This document shows, one piece after another, positions 10,330 through 18,260 of a stretch of 42,932 bases of DNA; the first letter of the stretch is position 1; each line of letters opens with the position of its first letter. This DNA comes from Solirubrobacterales bacterium (lineage in GTDB: Bacteria; Actinomycetota; Thermoleophilia; Solirubrobacterales; Solirubrobacteraceae), in contig DAIDJO010000074.1 in the NCBI GenBank assembly GCA_027451345.1, positions 1 to 42,932 on the forward strand. The letters are read 5' to 3'. The translations under genes were made by a program, and so were the position numbers. The notes beneath the pieces are model-generated. The model did no database searches and was not told where the DNA came from. It worked only from the letters and a program-made list of their open reading frames with translations.

Positions 10330-11304
10330 CTAGGCGATGACCCGGATCGGCTCGCCCCGCCGGTAGGCGGCGAGGTCCTCGACGGCCTGCCCGTACATCT
10401 CGGCCAGGCCCTCCCGGCTGACGTAGCCCAGGTGCGGCGTGAGCACGACGTTGGGCAGGCCCAGCAGCGGATGGTCGGGAGGCAGGGGCTCGGTGTCGTA
10501 GACGTCGAGGCCCGCGCCGGCGATGCGCCGCGCCCGGAGCGCGTCGATCAGCGCGGCCTCCTCGACGATCGGCCCCCGGGAGGTGTTGACCAGCACGGCA
10601 GTGGGCTTCATCCGGCCCAGCTCGGCGGCGCCGATCAGGCCGCGGCTGCGGGCGCTGAGGACGAGATGGATCGAGACGACGTCGCTGGCGGCCAGCAGTT
10701 CCTCGCGGCTGGCGTGCCGGACGCCCACCTCGGCCGCGCGCTCCGGGGTGAGGTTCTGGCTCCAGGCGATCACCTCCATCCCGAAGGCGCGCGCCGGCGC
10801 CACCATCTGCGCGCCGAGCCGGCCGAGCCCGACGAGCCCGAGCGTTGCGCCCGCGAGGTTCGTCGGCAGGCCCTCCTGCCAGATGCCGCGCCGAAGCGCC
10901 GCGTCCTCCCAGGCGACCCGCTTGGCGAGGGCGAGGATCAGCGCCCAGGTGAGCTCGATCGTGCTCGGGACTCCGGGCGGCGGCTCGAGGTCCGTGCCTC
11001 CGTAGCCCGGGATCCCGGTGCCGCACACGAGCACCCCGCGCTCGCGCAGGTAGTCGATGTCGACCGCGGCGTTGCGCATGCCGGTGGTGACCAGCAGCCG
11101 CAGGGCGGGCAGGCGCTCGAGCACCTCCCGCGGGAACGCGGTCCGTTCCCGCATCAGCACGAGCACGTCGTAGGCCGCGAGGGCGACGGGCAGCCGCTCG
11201 CGGGCGATCGGCCGGTCGAAGAAGTCGACCTCGGCCCCGAGGGACGCCCAGTCGGCCAGCTCATGAGCGATCCGGTGATAGTCGTCGAGCACGGCGATGC
11301 GCAC
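10330..11304 (-). CDS. D-2-hydroxyacid dehydrogenase family protein
   Basis: NAD(P)-dependent oxidoreductase of the D-isomer 2-hydroxyacid dehydrogenase family, 324 aa from GTG at 11304 ([13 protein letters not shown]); upstream codons do not look like protein. The substrate domain flanks a Rossmann domain with GLVGLGRLG near residue 150. The catalytic set is present: Arg in NTSRGPIV, Glu in [13 protein letters not shown] and His in TPHLGY. The best general match is the phosphoglycerate-dehydrogenase-like group, but there is no ACT or C-terminal regulatory domain, so a serine-biosynthesis role is not supported. It diverges from the GAP-family gene with 45 nt between starts. Confidence 0.92.
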   Translation of the reverse strand: MRIAVLDDYHRIAHELADWASLGAEVDFFDRPIARERLPVALAAYDVLVLMRERTAFPREVLERLPALRLLVTTGMRNAAVDIDYLRERGVLVCGTGIPGYGGTDLEPPPGVPSTIELTWALILALAKRVAWEDAALRRGIWQEGLPTNLAGATLGLVGLGRLGAQMVAPARAFGMEVIAWSQNLTPERAAEVGVRHASREELLAASDVVSIHLVLSARSRGLIGAAELGRMKPTAVLVNTSRGPIVEEAALIDALRARRIAGAGLDVYDTEPLPPDHPLLGLPNVVLTPHLGYVSREGLAEMYGQAVEDLAAYRRGEPIRVIA

Positions 11305-11349
11305 GACCGCAAGTATCCCCGCTTGCGTCGCGGGGGAGAATTGCGCCGC

Positions 11350-12054
11350 ATGCTGCGGCTGATCGCCATCGTCATCTCGATCGGACTGGCCGACTCGATC
11401 AACCCCTCCACGGTCGCGCCGGCGCTCTACATGGGGGCGCAGCCCCAGGCGCGCAGGCCGCTCGCCCAGTTCACCGCCGGGGTCGTCACCGTGTACTTCC
11501 TCGGCAGCCTGCTGATCGCCCTCGGCCCCGGCGAGCTCGTGCTCTCCATCGTGCCCAAGCCCGACCTGATCGTGCGCCACCTGCTCGAGGTGCTGGCCGG
11601 CGTCGTGCTGATCGCCGTGGCCGCGCTGCTGTGGATCCACCGGGACCGGCTCGGCCAGAAGCAGCTGCCCACCTTCAGCGCCCAGGGGCGGGCGAGCTGG
11701 CTGCTCGGCGCGACGATCATGGCCGTCGAGCTGCCCACCGCGTTCCCGTACTTCGGGGCGCTCGCGGCCGTCGAGGGCTCGGGGCTCGACCTGATCCCGA
11801 AGATCCTGCTGATCCTGGTCTTCAACGTCTGCTTCGTGATGCCGCAGCTCGTGATCCTCGCGTTCCTGTGGCTGCTCGGAGAGCGCGCCGAGGTCCCGCT
11901 CGTGCGGGTCAGCACCTTCCTCCAACGCCGCTGGCCGGTGCTGCTCGCCGTCGTCGCCGTGATCGGCGGCGGGATCACGATCGGCCTCGGCGCGACCGGC
12001 ACCTACAAGGAGGCCAAGGTGCTGCTGCACAAGGCGGTCAAGGCGCTGAAGTAG
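11350..12054 (+). CDS. GAP/Sap-family integral membrane protein
   Basis: A 234-aa protein with about six hydrophobic segments, similar in layout to the actinobacterial GAP (sulfolipid-1-addressing protein, Sap) family, which has a LysE-like topology. The first helix contains GLADSINPSTVAPALYMG; later segments include FTAGVVTVYFLGSLLIALGP, IMAVELPTAFPYFGALAAV and VFNVCFVMPQLVILAFLWL. In mycobacteria members help place glycolipids at the envelope; the role here is unknown. GGGGGAG stands about 12 nt before the ATG. The 3' end overlaps the convergent methyltransferase by 17 nt. Confidence 0.85.
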   Translation: MLRLIAIVISIGLADSINPSTVAPALYMGAQPQARRPLAQFTAGVVTVYFLGSLLIALGPGELVLSIVPKPDLIVRHLLEVLAGVVLIAVAALLWIHRDRLGQKQLPTFSAQGRASWLLGATIMAVELPTAFPYFGALAAVEGSGLDLIPKILLILVFNVCFVMPQLVILAFLWLLGERAEVPLVRVSTFLQRRWPVLLAVVAVIGGGITIGLGATGTYKEAKVLLHKAVKALK

Positions 12055-12895
12055 GGCGGCGGCGCGCCAGGCAGAGCATCGTCTCGTACTCGAGCTCGAA
12101 GCTGCCTCCGGCCGCGTCGATCGCGGCGCGGATCCCGGCGAACAGGCGCTCACGCGCCGACCGGGGCAGCAGCGCGTGATCGGAGTGGGTCGCGAGCAGG
12201 CCGAGGTACTCCTCGGTGCTGTAGCGCTGGCGCCACAGGTACAGGCGGGTTTCCAGGTCGGTGAAGTCGTCGCGGCCGGCGAACTCGCGCTCGAGCCACC
12301 CCGCCGTCTCGCGCCCCTCCGTCGGCGCGCCGAACGGGTTCATCGGTCCGGGTGGGCGCGCGGCGAACTCCCGGGCCACGGCCGCGTAGGCCTGGTCGAA
12401 CCGGGACCGGAGCGGGTGGCCCGACCAGCGCGGGCGGTTCCAGAACGGGGCGAGCACCCCGCCGGGGGCCAGCGTGCGGGCGGCGAGGTCGTTGCGCACC
12501 CCCGGCGTCACCCAGTGCCACGCGGTGCCGGAGACGATCAGCCGGAAGCGTTCGGCCGGCAGCGACGCGGTCTCGAAGTCGGAGACCAGGAGGGCGAGCG
12601 TCTGTCCGGCGGTCGCGGCCCGTCGGCTCGCGACCGCCGCCATCTCGCGGTCGGGCTCGACAGCCGTCACGGCGTAGCCGCGCTGCGCGAAGAGGAGACC
12701 GGCGCGTCCGGTGCCCGCCCCCACGTCGAGGACGTGGTCGCCCGGCCGGGCGTCCGCATAGGCGATGACGTCGTCGATCATCCGCGCCGGGTAGCCGGGC
12801 CGAACCCGGTCGTACTGCTCGGCGGCGGCGCCGAAGCTGAGGCGGCGGCGGCGGTCCCGGCTGACGTCGTGGTGCGCGTCGCTGCCCGGCGGCAT
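12038..12895 (-). CDS. Class I SAM-dependent methyltransferase
   Basis: A 285-aa methyltransferase. Motif I is HVLDVGAGTGRAG near residue 55, followed by the acidic residue after strand 2 (VTAVEPDREM), motif II around LLVSDFETASLP and the post-motif ASGTAWHWVTP-like segment (VSGTAWHWV), which is typical of the methyltransferase type 11 group. The C-terminal part (180-270) is helical and probably sets the acceptor, which cannot be told from sequence. LysR gene 12916-13833 ends 20 nt upstream on the same strand, so the two may be cotranscribed. Confidence 0.88.
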   Translation of the reverse strand: MPPGSDAHHDVSRDRRRRLSFGAAAEQYDRVRPGYPARMIDDVIAYADARPGDHVLDVGAGTGRAGLLFAQRGYAVTAVEPDREMAAVASRRAATAGQTLALLVSDFETASLPAERFRLIVSGTAWHWVTPGVRNDLAARTLAPGGVLAPFWNRPRWSGHPLRSRFDQAYAAVAREFAARPPGPMNPFGAPTEGRETAGWLEREFAGRDDFTDLETRLYLWRQRYSTEEYLGLLATHSDHALLPRSARERLFAGIRAAIDAAGGSFELEYETMLCLARRRPTSAP

Positions 12896-12915
12896 GGTTG
12901 CCTGAGGCTACCCGG

Positions 12916-13833
12916 TCAGTCCTCGCCGAGGGACACGAACTCGTGCGCGCGGCGCGAGAGGATCTGCAGCATCACCTCGGCGGCCGGAGCCACCCCAGGT
13001 TGGCGCGGGGTGGCGGCGAACACCCGGCGGGCGGGGTTCTCGGGCTCGACCCGGCGCACGACGAGCCCCGGGCGGCGCTGCGTCAGGGCCAGGCGCGGGA
13101 TCAGCGCGACGCCCACGCCCGCGGCCACGAGCCCCTGCACCGTGTCGTAGTCGTCGGACTCGAAGGAGACCCTCGGCTCGAAGCCCGCGCCGCGGCAGAC
13201 GCTCACCACGTGCCGGGCGCAGGCGCTCTGCGCCGAGGTCTGCACCCAGTCCTCGCCCCGGACGTCGTGCAGGGTGAGATCGTGCTTGCGGGCGAGCGGG
13301 TGCTCGACGGGCAGTGCGAGCCACATGGGGTCGTGGAGCAGCGGCGTGGCGGCGAGGCCCCGGAACCGCTGTGCCTCACCCGGGAACTCGAAGAGCAGGG
13401 CGAGGTCGAACTCGCCGGCCCGCAGCCGTGGGGCGATGTCCTCCGGCTCCCCCTCGCCGAGCGAGAGCTCGACGTTGGGGTGGAGGGCGCGGAAGGCCGC
13501 GACGGCCTGCGGGATCAGGGTGGAGCCGGCCGAGGGAAACGAGGCGATGCGCAGGCGTCCCCCGCGCAGGCCGAGGACCGCGGCCAGATCGTCCTGCGCC
13601 GCCTGGACCTGGGCGAGGATCGCATCCGCATGCCGCAGCAGCGTCGTTCCCGCCACCGTGGGCCGAACCCCCCGGCGCTCCCGCACGAGCAGCACGGCGC
13701 CGGTCTCGGACTCGAGCCGGGCGATCGCCTGCGAGACGGCGGACTGGGTGTAGTCGAGCGCGTCCGCGGCCGCCGAGAACGAGCCGCGGTGGGCGACCTC
13801 CCGCAGGATGCTGAGGCGGGTGAGGTTCAGCAT
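12916..13833 (-). CDS. LysR-family transcriptional regulator
   Basis: A 305-aa DNA-binding regulator. The N-terminal winged helix-turn-helix covers residues 1-60 (FSAAADALDYTQSAVSQAIA as recognition region), followed by the linker helix and the two-lobed effector domain from about residue 90 (GRLRIASFPSAGSTLIPQAV). Length is normal. It is divergent from the universal stress protein gene, with 99 nt between the starts, the usual arrangement for a LysR regulator and a target. The methyltransferase just downstream is another possible target. The effector is unknown. Confidence 0.95.
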   Translation of the reverse strand: MLNLTRLSILREVAHRGSFSAAADALDYTQSAVSQAIARLESETGAVLLVRERRGVRPTVAGTTLLRHADAILAQVQAAQDDLAAVLGLRGGRLRIASFPSAGSTLIPQAVAAFRALHPNVELSLGEGEPEDIAPRLRAGEFDLALLFEFPGEAQRFRGLAATPLLHDPMWLALPVEHPLARKHDLTLHDVRGEDWVQTSAQSACARHVVSVCRGAGFEPRVSFESDDYDTVQGLVAAGVGVALIPRLALTQRRPGLVVRRVEPENPARRVFAATPRQPGVAPAAEVMLQILSRRAHEFVSLGED

Positions 13834-13841
13834 CAGCAGAT

Positions 13842-13862
13842 CTTATGGCAAACATGATCAAG
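13842..13862. promoter_or_regulatory. Possible LysR operator
   Basis: In the 99-nt divergent intergenic region an imperfect dyad is centred on ATG-GCAAA-CAT (13845-13855), inside an AT-richer patch that also fits the T-N11-A pattern of LysR sites. It begins 9 nt from the LysR start, so it could serve autoregulation. Sequence evidence only. Confidence 0.3.
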
Positions 13863-13932
13863 TTCACTGGCCCTGATGCCAGCGGGGTGGAACAGTGCGG
13901 CGTCGGTTCGCTCCGAGATGAGAGGGGTCGCG

Positions 13933-14595
13933 ATGTCCTTGACGACGATCGTTTCCTACGACGGCACACCCAACGACGAGGATGCGCTCACGCTGGCGCG
14001 TGAGCTCGCCGAACTCGGGGCGAGGCTGATCCTCGCCTACGTCCGCCACGGCTCGAGCGACCCGGACCTCGAGCGGGCACGGGAGCTGCTCGCCCGCGGG
14101 GCCGCGATGCTCCCCGACGCGCACGTGGAGACCCGCGTCGTGCGCAACGGCTCCACGAGCGAGGGCCTCAGGGAGCTCGCCCTCGCCGAGGAGGCCGACC
14201 TGATAGTCTTCGGCTCGGAGTACCGCACGCCGGCGGGGCGGGTCGCGCCGCAGCGCTCGACCCAACAGCTGATGCAGGGCGGCCCGGTCTCGATCGCCAT
14301 CGCGCCCGCCGGCCACCTCGAGCGCCCGGTTCGGGTGATCGGGCTGCTGGCCGGCCTCGACGACGCCGCGGCGATCGACACCGCGCACGCCTTCGCCAAT
14401 CACTTCGGCGCGCGGGTGACCGACCGCAGCGACGGCGTGGACCTGCTGATCGTCGGCTCACGACCCGAGGCCCGTCACGGCCAGACGCTGCTCTCGGCCC
14501 ACGCCGAGCACGCGATCGTCGGCACGACGGCCCCCGTCCTCATCGTCGCCCGGGGCGTCGCCGTGGATCTCGCCTCCGAGCTCTACATCGCCTGA
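13933..14595 (+). CDS. Universal stress protein (UspA-like)
   Basis: A 220-aa protein with two Usp-like halves. I chose ATG 13933 because GAGAGGGG stands about 7 nt upstream and the protein then starts MSLTTIVSYDG, the usual first strand; an upstream ATG at 13876 would only add non-conserved residues. Residues 1-120 have the Usp fold with the ATP-loop-like stretch GSEYRTPAGRVAPQRSTQQL and GGPVSIAIAPAG. The second half is shorter and ends VLIVARGVAVDLASELYIA. It may bind ATP through the first half. Divergent from a LysR regulator; followed by a strong hairpin. Confidence 0.85.
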   Translation: MSLTTIVSYDGTPNDEDALTLARELAELGARLILAYVRHGSSDPDLERARELLARGAAMLPDAHVETRVVRNGSTSEGLRELALAEEADLIVFGSEYRTPAGRVAPQRSTQQLMQGGPVSIAIAPAGHLERPVRVIGLLAGLDDAAAIDTAHAFANHFGARVTDRSDGVDLLIVGSRPEARHGQTLLSAHAEHAIVGTTAPVLIVARGVAVDLASELYIA

Positions 14596-14635
14596 GACCG
14601 GCGCCGATCGCCCGACGGCGCACGGTCGCGGACCG

Positions 14636-14661
14636 GTGGCGCGCCCAGCGGGGCGCGCCAC
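14636..14661 (+). terminator. Hairpin after the universal stress protein gene
   Basis: GTGGCGCGCCC and GGGCGCGCCAC pair over 11 bp with a 4-nt loop (AGCG), 40 nt after the stop, then GCGTTTAAT. It lies only 18 nt before the next start. Confidence 0.7.
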
Positions 14662-14678
14662 GCGTTTAATCCAACGAC

Positions 14679-15644
14679 GTGCGCACGCTCGTGATCTCCG
14701 ACGTCCACCTCGGCCAGGGCGGTGGCATCAGCGTCCTCACCCGGCCGCGGCCGCTCGCGCGGCTGCTCGAGGCGATCGACCGTCACGACCGTCTCGTGCT
14801 GCTCGGCGACATCGTCGAACTGCAGGAGTCCCACCCGGCGCAGTCCTTCCCGGTGGCCGAGCCGGTGATCCGCGCCATCGCCGAGCAGCTCGGCGAGGAC
14901 AAGCGGCTGGTGATCTTGCCCGGCAACCACGACCACCTGCTCGTGCGCGACTGGGCTCGGGCGGCCGGGCCGGCCCTCGGGCGGGAGAGCCTCGTACCGC
15001 CGGACGCGAGCCCGTGGCTGACCGAGGTCGTCTCCTGGTGCGCGGCGACGACCGTCGAGGTGCACTATCCCGGCGTCCGCCTGGAGGACGGGGTCTGGGC
15101 GACACACGGCCATTACCTCAACCATTACCTGCGTCCCGTCTCCTCCTACGGGTTGCACCACCGCGCGATCGTCCGGCCCGCCACGCCCGCCGAATCCGAG
15201 TATGTGGCGACGAGCCATCCCGGGCCACCGCATCTGCGTGACGGCCTGCTCCCCGACCGCTGGCTCGACCGGCACCTGCCCAAGCGCCTGGCGCCGGTGA
15301 ACGCGTGGCTGCTCGACCGGCAGATGCAGCGCCACACCCTGCCGGCGATGCTGAGCGTCGCACGGGCGCTCGAGGTCGACGCCGCCTACGTCATCTTCGG
15401 CCACGTCCACCGGCGGGGGCCACGCCCGACCGACGATCGGGCCCGCTGGCGCAGCGGCGAGCGCGGCCGGCCGGCGCTCGTGAACACGGGCAGCTGGCGA
15501 TACGAGCCCGTCGTCGTCCGGGGCCTCGACGGCGCCGCCGCCTACTGGCCCGGTGGGGCCGTCAGCGTCGGCGAGGATGGCGTGCCCCGCAGCATCGGCC
15601 TGCTCGACGAGCTGACCGAGCGCGAGCTCGTGGCCGTCGTCTGA
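14679..15644 (+). CDS. Metallophosphoesterase
   Basis: A 321-aa calcineurin-type phosphoesterase, GTG start. All metal-binding motifs are visible in order: SDVHLG (residues 7-12), LLGDIVE (about 42-48), LPGNHDH (about 85-91), THGHY (about 147) and FGHVHRRG near 245. The chain is cytoplasmic: no signal peptide or membrane helix. A family of similar proteins in actinobacteria is annotated only as metallophosphoesterase; the substrate (nucleotide, lipid head group or other) cannot be told. A strong hairpin separates it from the upstream gene, so it has its own promoter. Confidence 0.92.
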   Translation: MRTLVISDVHLGQGGGISVLTRPRPLARLLEAIDRHDRLVLLGDIVELQESHPAQSFPVAEPVIRAIAEQLGEDKRLVILPGNHDHLLVRDWARAAGPALGRESLVPPDASPWLTEVVSWCAATTVEVHYPGVRLEDGVWATHGHYLNHYLRPVSSYGLHHRAIVRPATPAESEYVATSHPGPPHLRDGLLPDRWLDRHLPKRLAPVNAWLLDRQMQRHTLPAMLSVARALEVDAAYVIFGHVHRRGPRPTDDRARWRSGERGRPALVNTGSWRYEPVVVRGLDGAAAYWPGGAVSVGEDGVPRSIGLLDELTERELVAVV

Positions 15645-15673
15645 GGGCCAGCCGCTAGCGTTCAGGCCGACCG

Positions 15674-15760
15674 ATGCCGAAGCTCTGGATCTACACGCAG
15701 GCGCTGATCGTGCTCTTCGTCCTGGCCGGGATCGTCATCGCGATCACGCGCCTGGCCTGA
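15674..15760 (+). CDS. 28-residue single-span membrane miniprotein (candidate)
   Basis: A short frame from ATG to TGA. After MPKLWIYTQ comes one uninterrupted hydrophobic helix (LIVLFVLAGIVIAI) ending in a short TRLA tail. Tryptophan and tyrosine before the helix and the charged residues at both ends look like membrane-boundary residues. It lies 29 nt after the metallophosphoesterase on the same strand, and only 5 nt before the end of the convergent S8 protease gene. The ribosome site is weak (CAGG). Unknown function; a regulatory or complex-stabilising small membrane protein is possible. Confidence 0.45.
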   Translation: MPKLWIYTQALIVLFVLAGIVIAITRLA

Positions 15761-15765
15761 GGCAC

Positions 15766-17319
15766 CTACCGGACGACCGTGACCCGGTCCGCGCCGGCGA
15801 GGGCGTAGGGCCGGGTCGGGGGGACGAGCGGGCCACCCCGGCGGGTGGCCGCGCCGATGTTCAACAGACCGTAGCCGTAGGCGTCGTTCGGCTGGCCGAT
15901 GCCGAGCGGCCGGGCCGTCGCCTCGAGGCGGTTCTGGATCTGGAGCGGCGTCGGCCTGCGGCCGAGCACGCCGCTCGCGATCACCATCGCCGCCGCCGCC
16001 GACACGTCGGGCGCCGCCATCGACGTGCCGAACCAGCCACTCGGATACCCGAACCGGCCCGGGTGGGCGGAGTTGGCGAACGTCATCTGATAGATGTCGG
16101 GCAGGTTGCGCTGAGGGTGACACCTCGAGCCGGTCACCGATGTGGCGTCGTCACCGCCACCCGGAGCGACGAGGTCGAGCTGCCGGCCGATGTCGGAGTA
16201 CACCGCGAGACAGAGATCGCGTGTCGTGGCGCCCACGGAGATCACGCCGGGCAGCGCGGCCGGGAAATCGAGCGTGCGCGTCTCGTCGTTGCCGGCCGCA
16301 CCGACGACGACCACGCCGTGGGCGTGCGCGTCGGCGATGGCCGACACGATGTCGGGGATCTGGCCGATCGTCGTGCCCGGCGAGAACTCGATGCTCAGGT
16401 TGATGACGCGGGCGCCGTGGGCGACGGCGTAGCGGATCCCGGCGGCGATCGTCGAGGAGTCGCCGTTGCCCTGAGCGTCGAGCACCCGCACCGGGATCAG
16501 CGTCGCCTGATAGGCGAGGCCCGTGAGGCCGTACCCGTTGTTGGTCGACTCGGCGATCGAGCTCGCCACGAACGTGCCGTGTCCCTCCCGGTCCAGCGCG
16601 TAGGGATCGGTGCACACGCCGCGGCGGATCCGGCCCGCCACCAGGTCGCAGGGATCGCGGAACCGCGTCGAGCCGAGGTCGGGGGATCGGCTGAACTGCT
16701 TCCAGTTGCGGAAGGCGACGCCCGTGTCGACGACGGCGATGACGACGCCCCGGGCCCCGGGCCGGTGGTCGGCGAGCAGGTTGGCCCAGGCCTGCGGGGC
16801 GTTCACCCCCGAGGCGGCGAGGAAATTCCACTGCAGCTTCTCCCAGCCGTGGATTCGGCGGGTGCGGCCCGGATCGTCGGGGAACCATCGCCCGGCGATG
16901 TGCGCGATGCGATCCGGGAGCGCGCGGATGACGCCGGGCAGCGGCCCGATCGCCGCCGCCGCCCGTGGCGGCGTGACACCGCGGGGCAGCCCGAACAGGG
17001 TCTCGTGCGGGGTGAGCTCCGGCCGGGTCGAGACGCGGAGTCGCAGGCCGGTGCGCGCGCGGATCTCGGCGAGCAGCGCCGCGACACCGTCGGTGTGCAC
17101 GACGATCAGCTCGTGGAGGTCGTAGGGCGAGGGCGGCGTGACCGGCGGGCTCGGGGCTCGAGCGGGCCCACCCGAGGTCAGCGCGGAGGCGGCGAGGGCG
17201 AGCCCGATCGCCGCGGCGGCCAGCGCGGCGGCGGCCGCGCGGCCCCGCAGCCGCACCGGCACGCTCCCGAACCTCGGGCGGGCCACGGCGGGGTCGTATC
17301 TGGCGTCGGGGAGCGGCAT
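15766..17319 (-). CDS. Secreted subtilisin-like serine protease (S8 family)
   Basis: A 517-aa protease with an N-terminal hydrophobic signal/anchor (about residues 28-48, RAAAAALAAAAIGLALAAS) after an Arg-rich start, a pro-region (about 65-150) and the catalytic domain. Asp198 (VVDTG), His247 (EGHGTFVAS) and Ser433 (FGTSMAAPDVS) form the triad; AAGND holds the oxyanion Asn. No C-terminal repeat or anchor is seen. ATG 17319 was chosen; GTG 17286 is equally possible, and neither has a good ribosome site. It is divergent from tadA with 117 nt between starts. Role: extracellular protein degradation, inferred. Confidence 0.93.
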   Translation of the reverse strand: MPLPDARYDPAVARPRFGSVPVRLRGRAAAAALAAAAIGLALAASALTSGGPARAPSPPVTPPSPYDLHELIVVHTDGVAALLAEIRARTGLRLRVSTRPELTPHETLFGLPRGVTPPRAAAAIGPLPGVIRALPDRIAHIAGRWFPDDPGRTRRIHGWEKLQWNFLAASGVNAPQAWANLLADHRPGARGVVIAVVDTGVAFRNWKQFSRSPDLGSTRFRDPCDLVAGRIRRGVCTDPYALDREGHGTFVASSIAESTNNGYGLTGLAYQATLIPVRVLDAQGNGDSSTIAAGIRYAVAHGARVINLSIEFSPGTTIGQIPDIVSAIADAHAHGVVVVGAAGNDETRTLDFPAALPGVISVGATTRDLCLAVYSDIGRQLDLVAPGGGDDATSVTGSRCHPQRNLPDIYQMTFANSAHPGRFGYPSGWFGTSMAAPDVSAAAAMVIASGVLGRRPTPLQIQNRLEATARPLGIGQPNDAYGYGLLNIGAATRRGGPLVPPTRPYALAGADRVTVVR

Positions 17320-17436
17320 CGAGTGGGCGCGGGCGGTGCGGCAGCCGTGACGCGCACGGCCGTGGAGCACACAGTAGGACAGCACGGAGCGGGCGACGGT
17401 GCGAGCGACGAGTCGTTCTGCGCGACACTCTGCGTG

Positions 17437-17901
17437 GTGAGCGGACACTTCTTCCCCCGCGACGAGTACTACATGCGCCTCGCCCTCCGCGAAGCCGAGC
17501 GCGCCCTGGAGCACGACGACGTGCCCGTGGGCGCGGTGATCGTCAAGGATGGCGAGGTCATCGGCGCGGGACACAACGAGCGTGAGCTGCGCAACGATCC
17601 GACCGCCCACGCCGAGGTCCTCGCGCTGCGCGAGGCGAGCGCCGCGCTGGGCAGCTGGCGGGTGCTCGACGCCGTGATGTACGTGACGCTCGAGCCGTGC
17701 GCGATGTGCGCCGGCGCGATCGTGCTCGGGCGGCTCCCCCGCGTCGTCTACGGGACCGTCGACCCGAAGGCCGGGGCGGCGGGCAGCGTGGTCGATCTGC
17801 TGAGCGTCCCGCAGCTCAACCACCGCCCGCAGGTGGCGGGCGGCCTGCTCGGGCAGGAATGCGGAGACCTGCTGCGCGCCTTCTTCGCGAGCCGCCGCTG
17901 A
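17437..17901 (+). CDS. tadA: tRNA adenosine(34) deaminase
   Basis: Zinc deaminase that converts A34 to inosine in tRNA-Arg(ACG). 154 aa from GTG 17437 (VSGHFFPRDEYYMRLALREA); another GTG stands directly before it, and ATG 17473 would cut the first helix. The zinc site is complete: His58-Ala-Glu60 and Cys88/Cys91 in EPCAMC. The segment RVVYGTVDPKAGAAGSVVDLL is typical of TadA rather than of cytosine or guanine deaminases. Family length is about 150 aa, so it is intact. Confidence 0.93.
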   Translation: MSGHFFPRDEYYMRLALREAERALEHDDVPVGAVIVKDGEVIGAGHNERELRNDPTAHAEVLALREASAALGSWRVLDAVMYVTLEPCAMCAGAIVLGRLPRVVYGTVDPKAGAAGSVVDLLSVPQLNHRPQVAGGLLGQECGDLLRAFFASRR

Positions 17902-18064
17902 GGCGTGGCCGCGTCATCCTCCTCCTGGAATCGACGTGATGGCGACCGGCGTCTCGAGGCACGGCGCGCCGTGCGGAAGCCTGCGGTCGCCCGACGGACG
18001 TCGTCAATCGGTACGTTGGCGGGTGCCCGCGCGCCGCCAACGGACGCCCGTCGGAGAGAGCCGC

Positions 18065-18070
18065 TACTTT
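18065..18070 (+). promoter_or_regulatory. Possible -10 element of tRNA-Ser(CGA)
   Basis: TACTTT within AGCCGCTACTTT, 15 nt before the mature 5' end of the tRNA. The AGCCGCTAC context is shared with the site before rpmG. No clear -35 seen. Confidence 0.35.
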
Positions 18071-18085
18071 TGGTCCCTGCCCTCT

Positions 18086-18172
18086 GGAGAGGTGGCAGAG
18101 CGGTTGAATGCGCCGGTCTCGAAAACCGGTATACCGGCAACGGTATCGGGGGTTCGAATCCCCCCCTCTCCG
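18086..18172 (+). tRNA. tRNA-Ser(CGA)
   Basis: An 87-nt class II tRNA. Acceptor GGAGAGG pairs fully with CCTCTCC; discriminator G73 as in serine tRNAs. The anticodon stem CCGGT/ACCGG holds loop CTCGAAA with anticodon CGA (reads UCG). The long variable arm ATACCG-GCAA-CGGTAT and T-arm GGGGG-TTCGAAT-CCCCC are present. The 3' CCA is not encoded. Confidence 0.98.
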
Positions 18173-18260
18173 TCGACTGAGCATCCGCGCAGCCGTCGGC
18201 GCCGGCGCCCGAGGGGGCCAGGGGGGCCGAAGCGGGCGTTTAGGGGACCGGGCGAGAATC

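Noticed and set aside
11350..12153. Extension of the 2-hydroxyacid dehydrogenase frame across the GAP-family gene
   Set aside because: The residues above 11304 are low-complexity and antisense to a clear membrane-protein gene; no fusion.
16063..17436. Upstream extension of the tadA frame over the S8 protease gene
   Set aside because: Antisense to the protease with its full catalytic triad; TadA conservation begins at 17437.
18086..18172. tRNA gene as an integration site of a mobile element
   Set aside because: No integrase, direct repeat of the tRNA 3' end or change in codon use follows; the same was true for 33186-33273.
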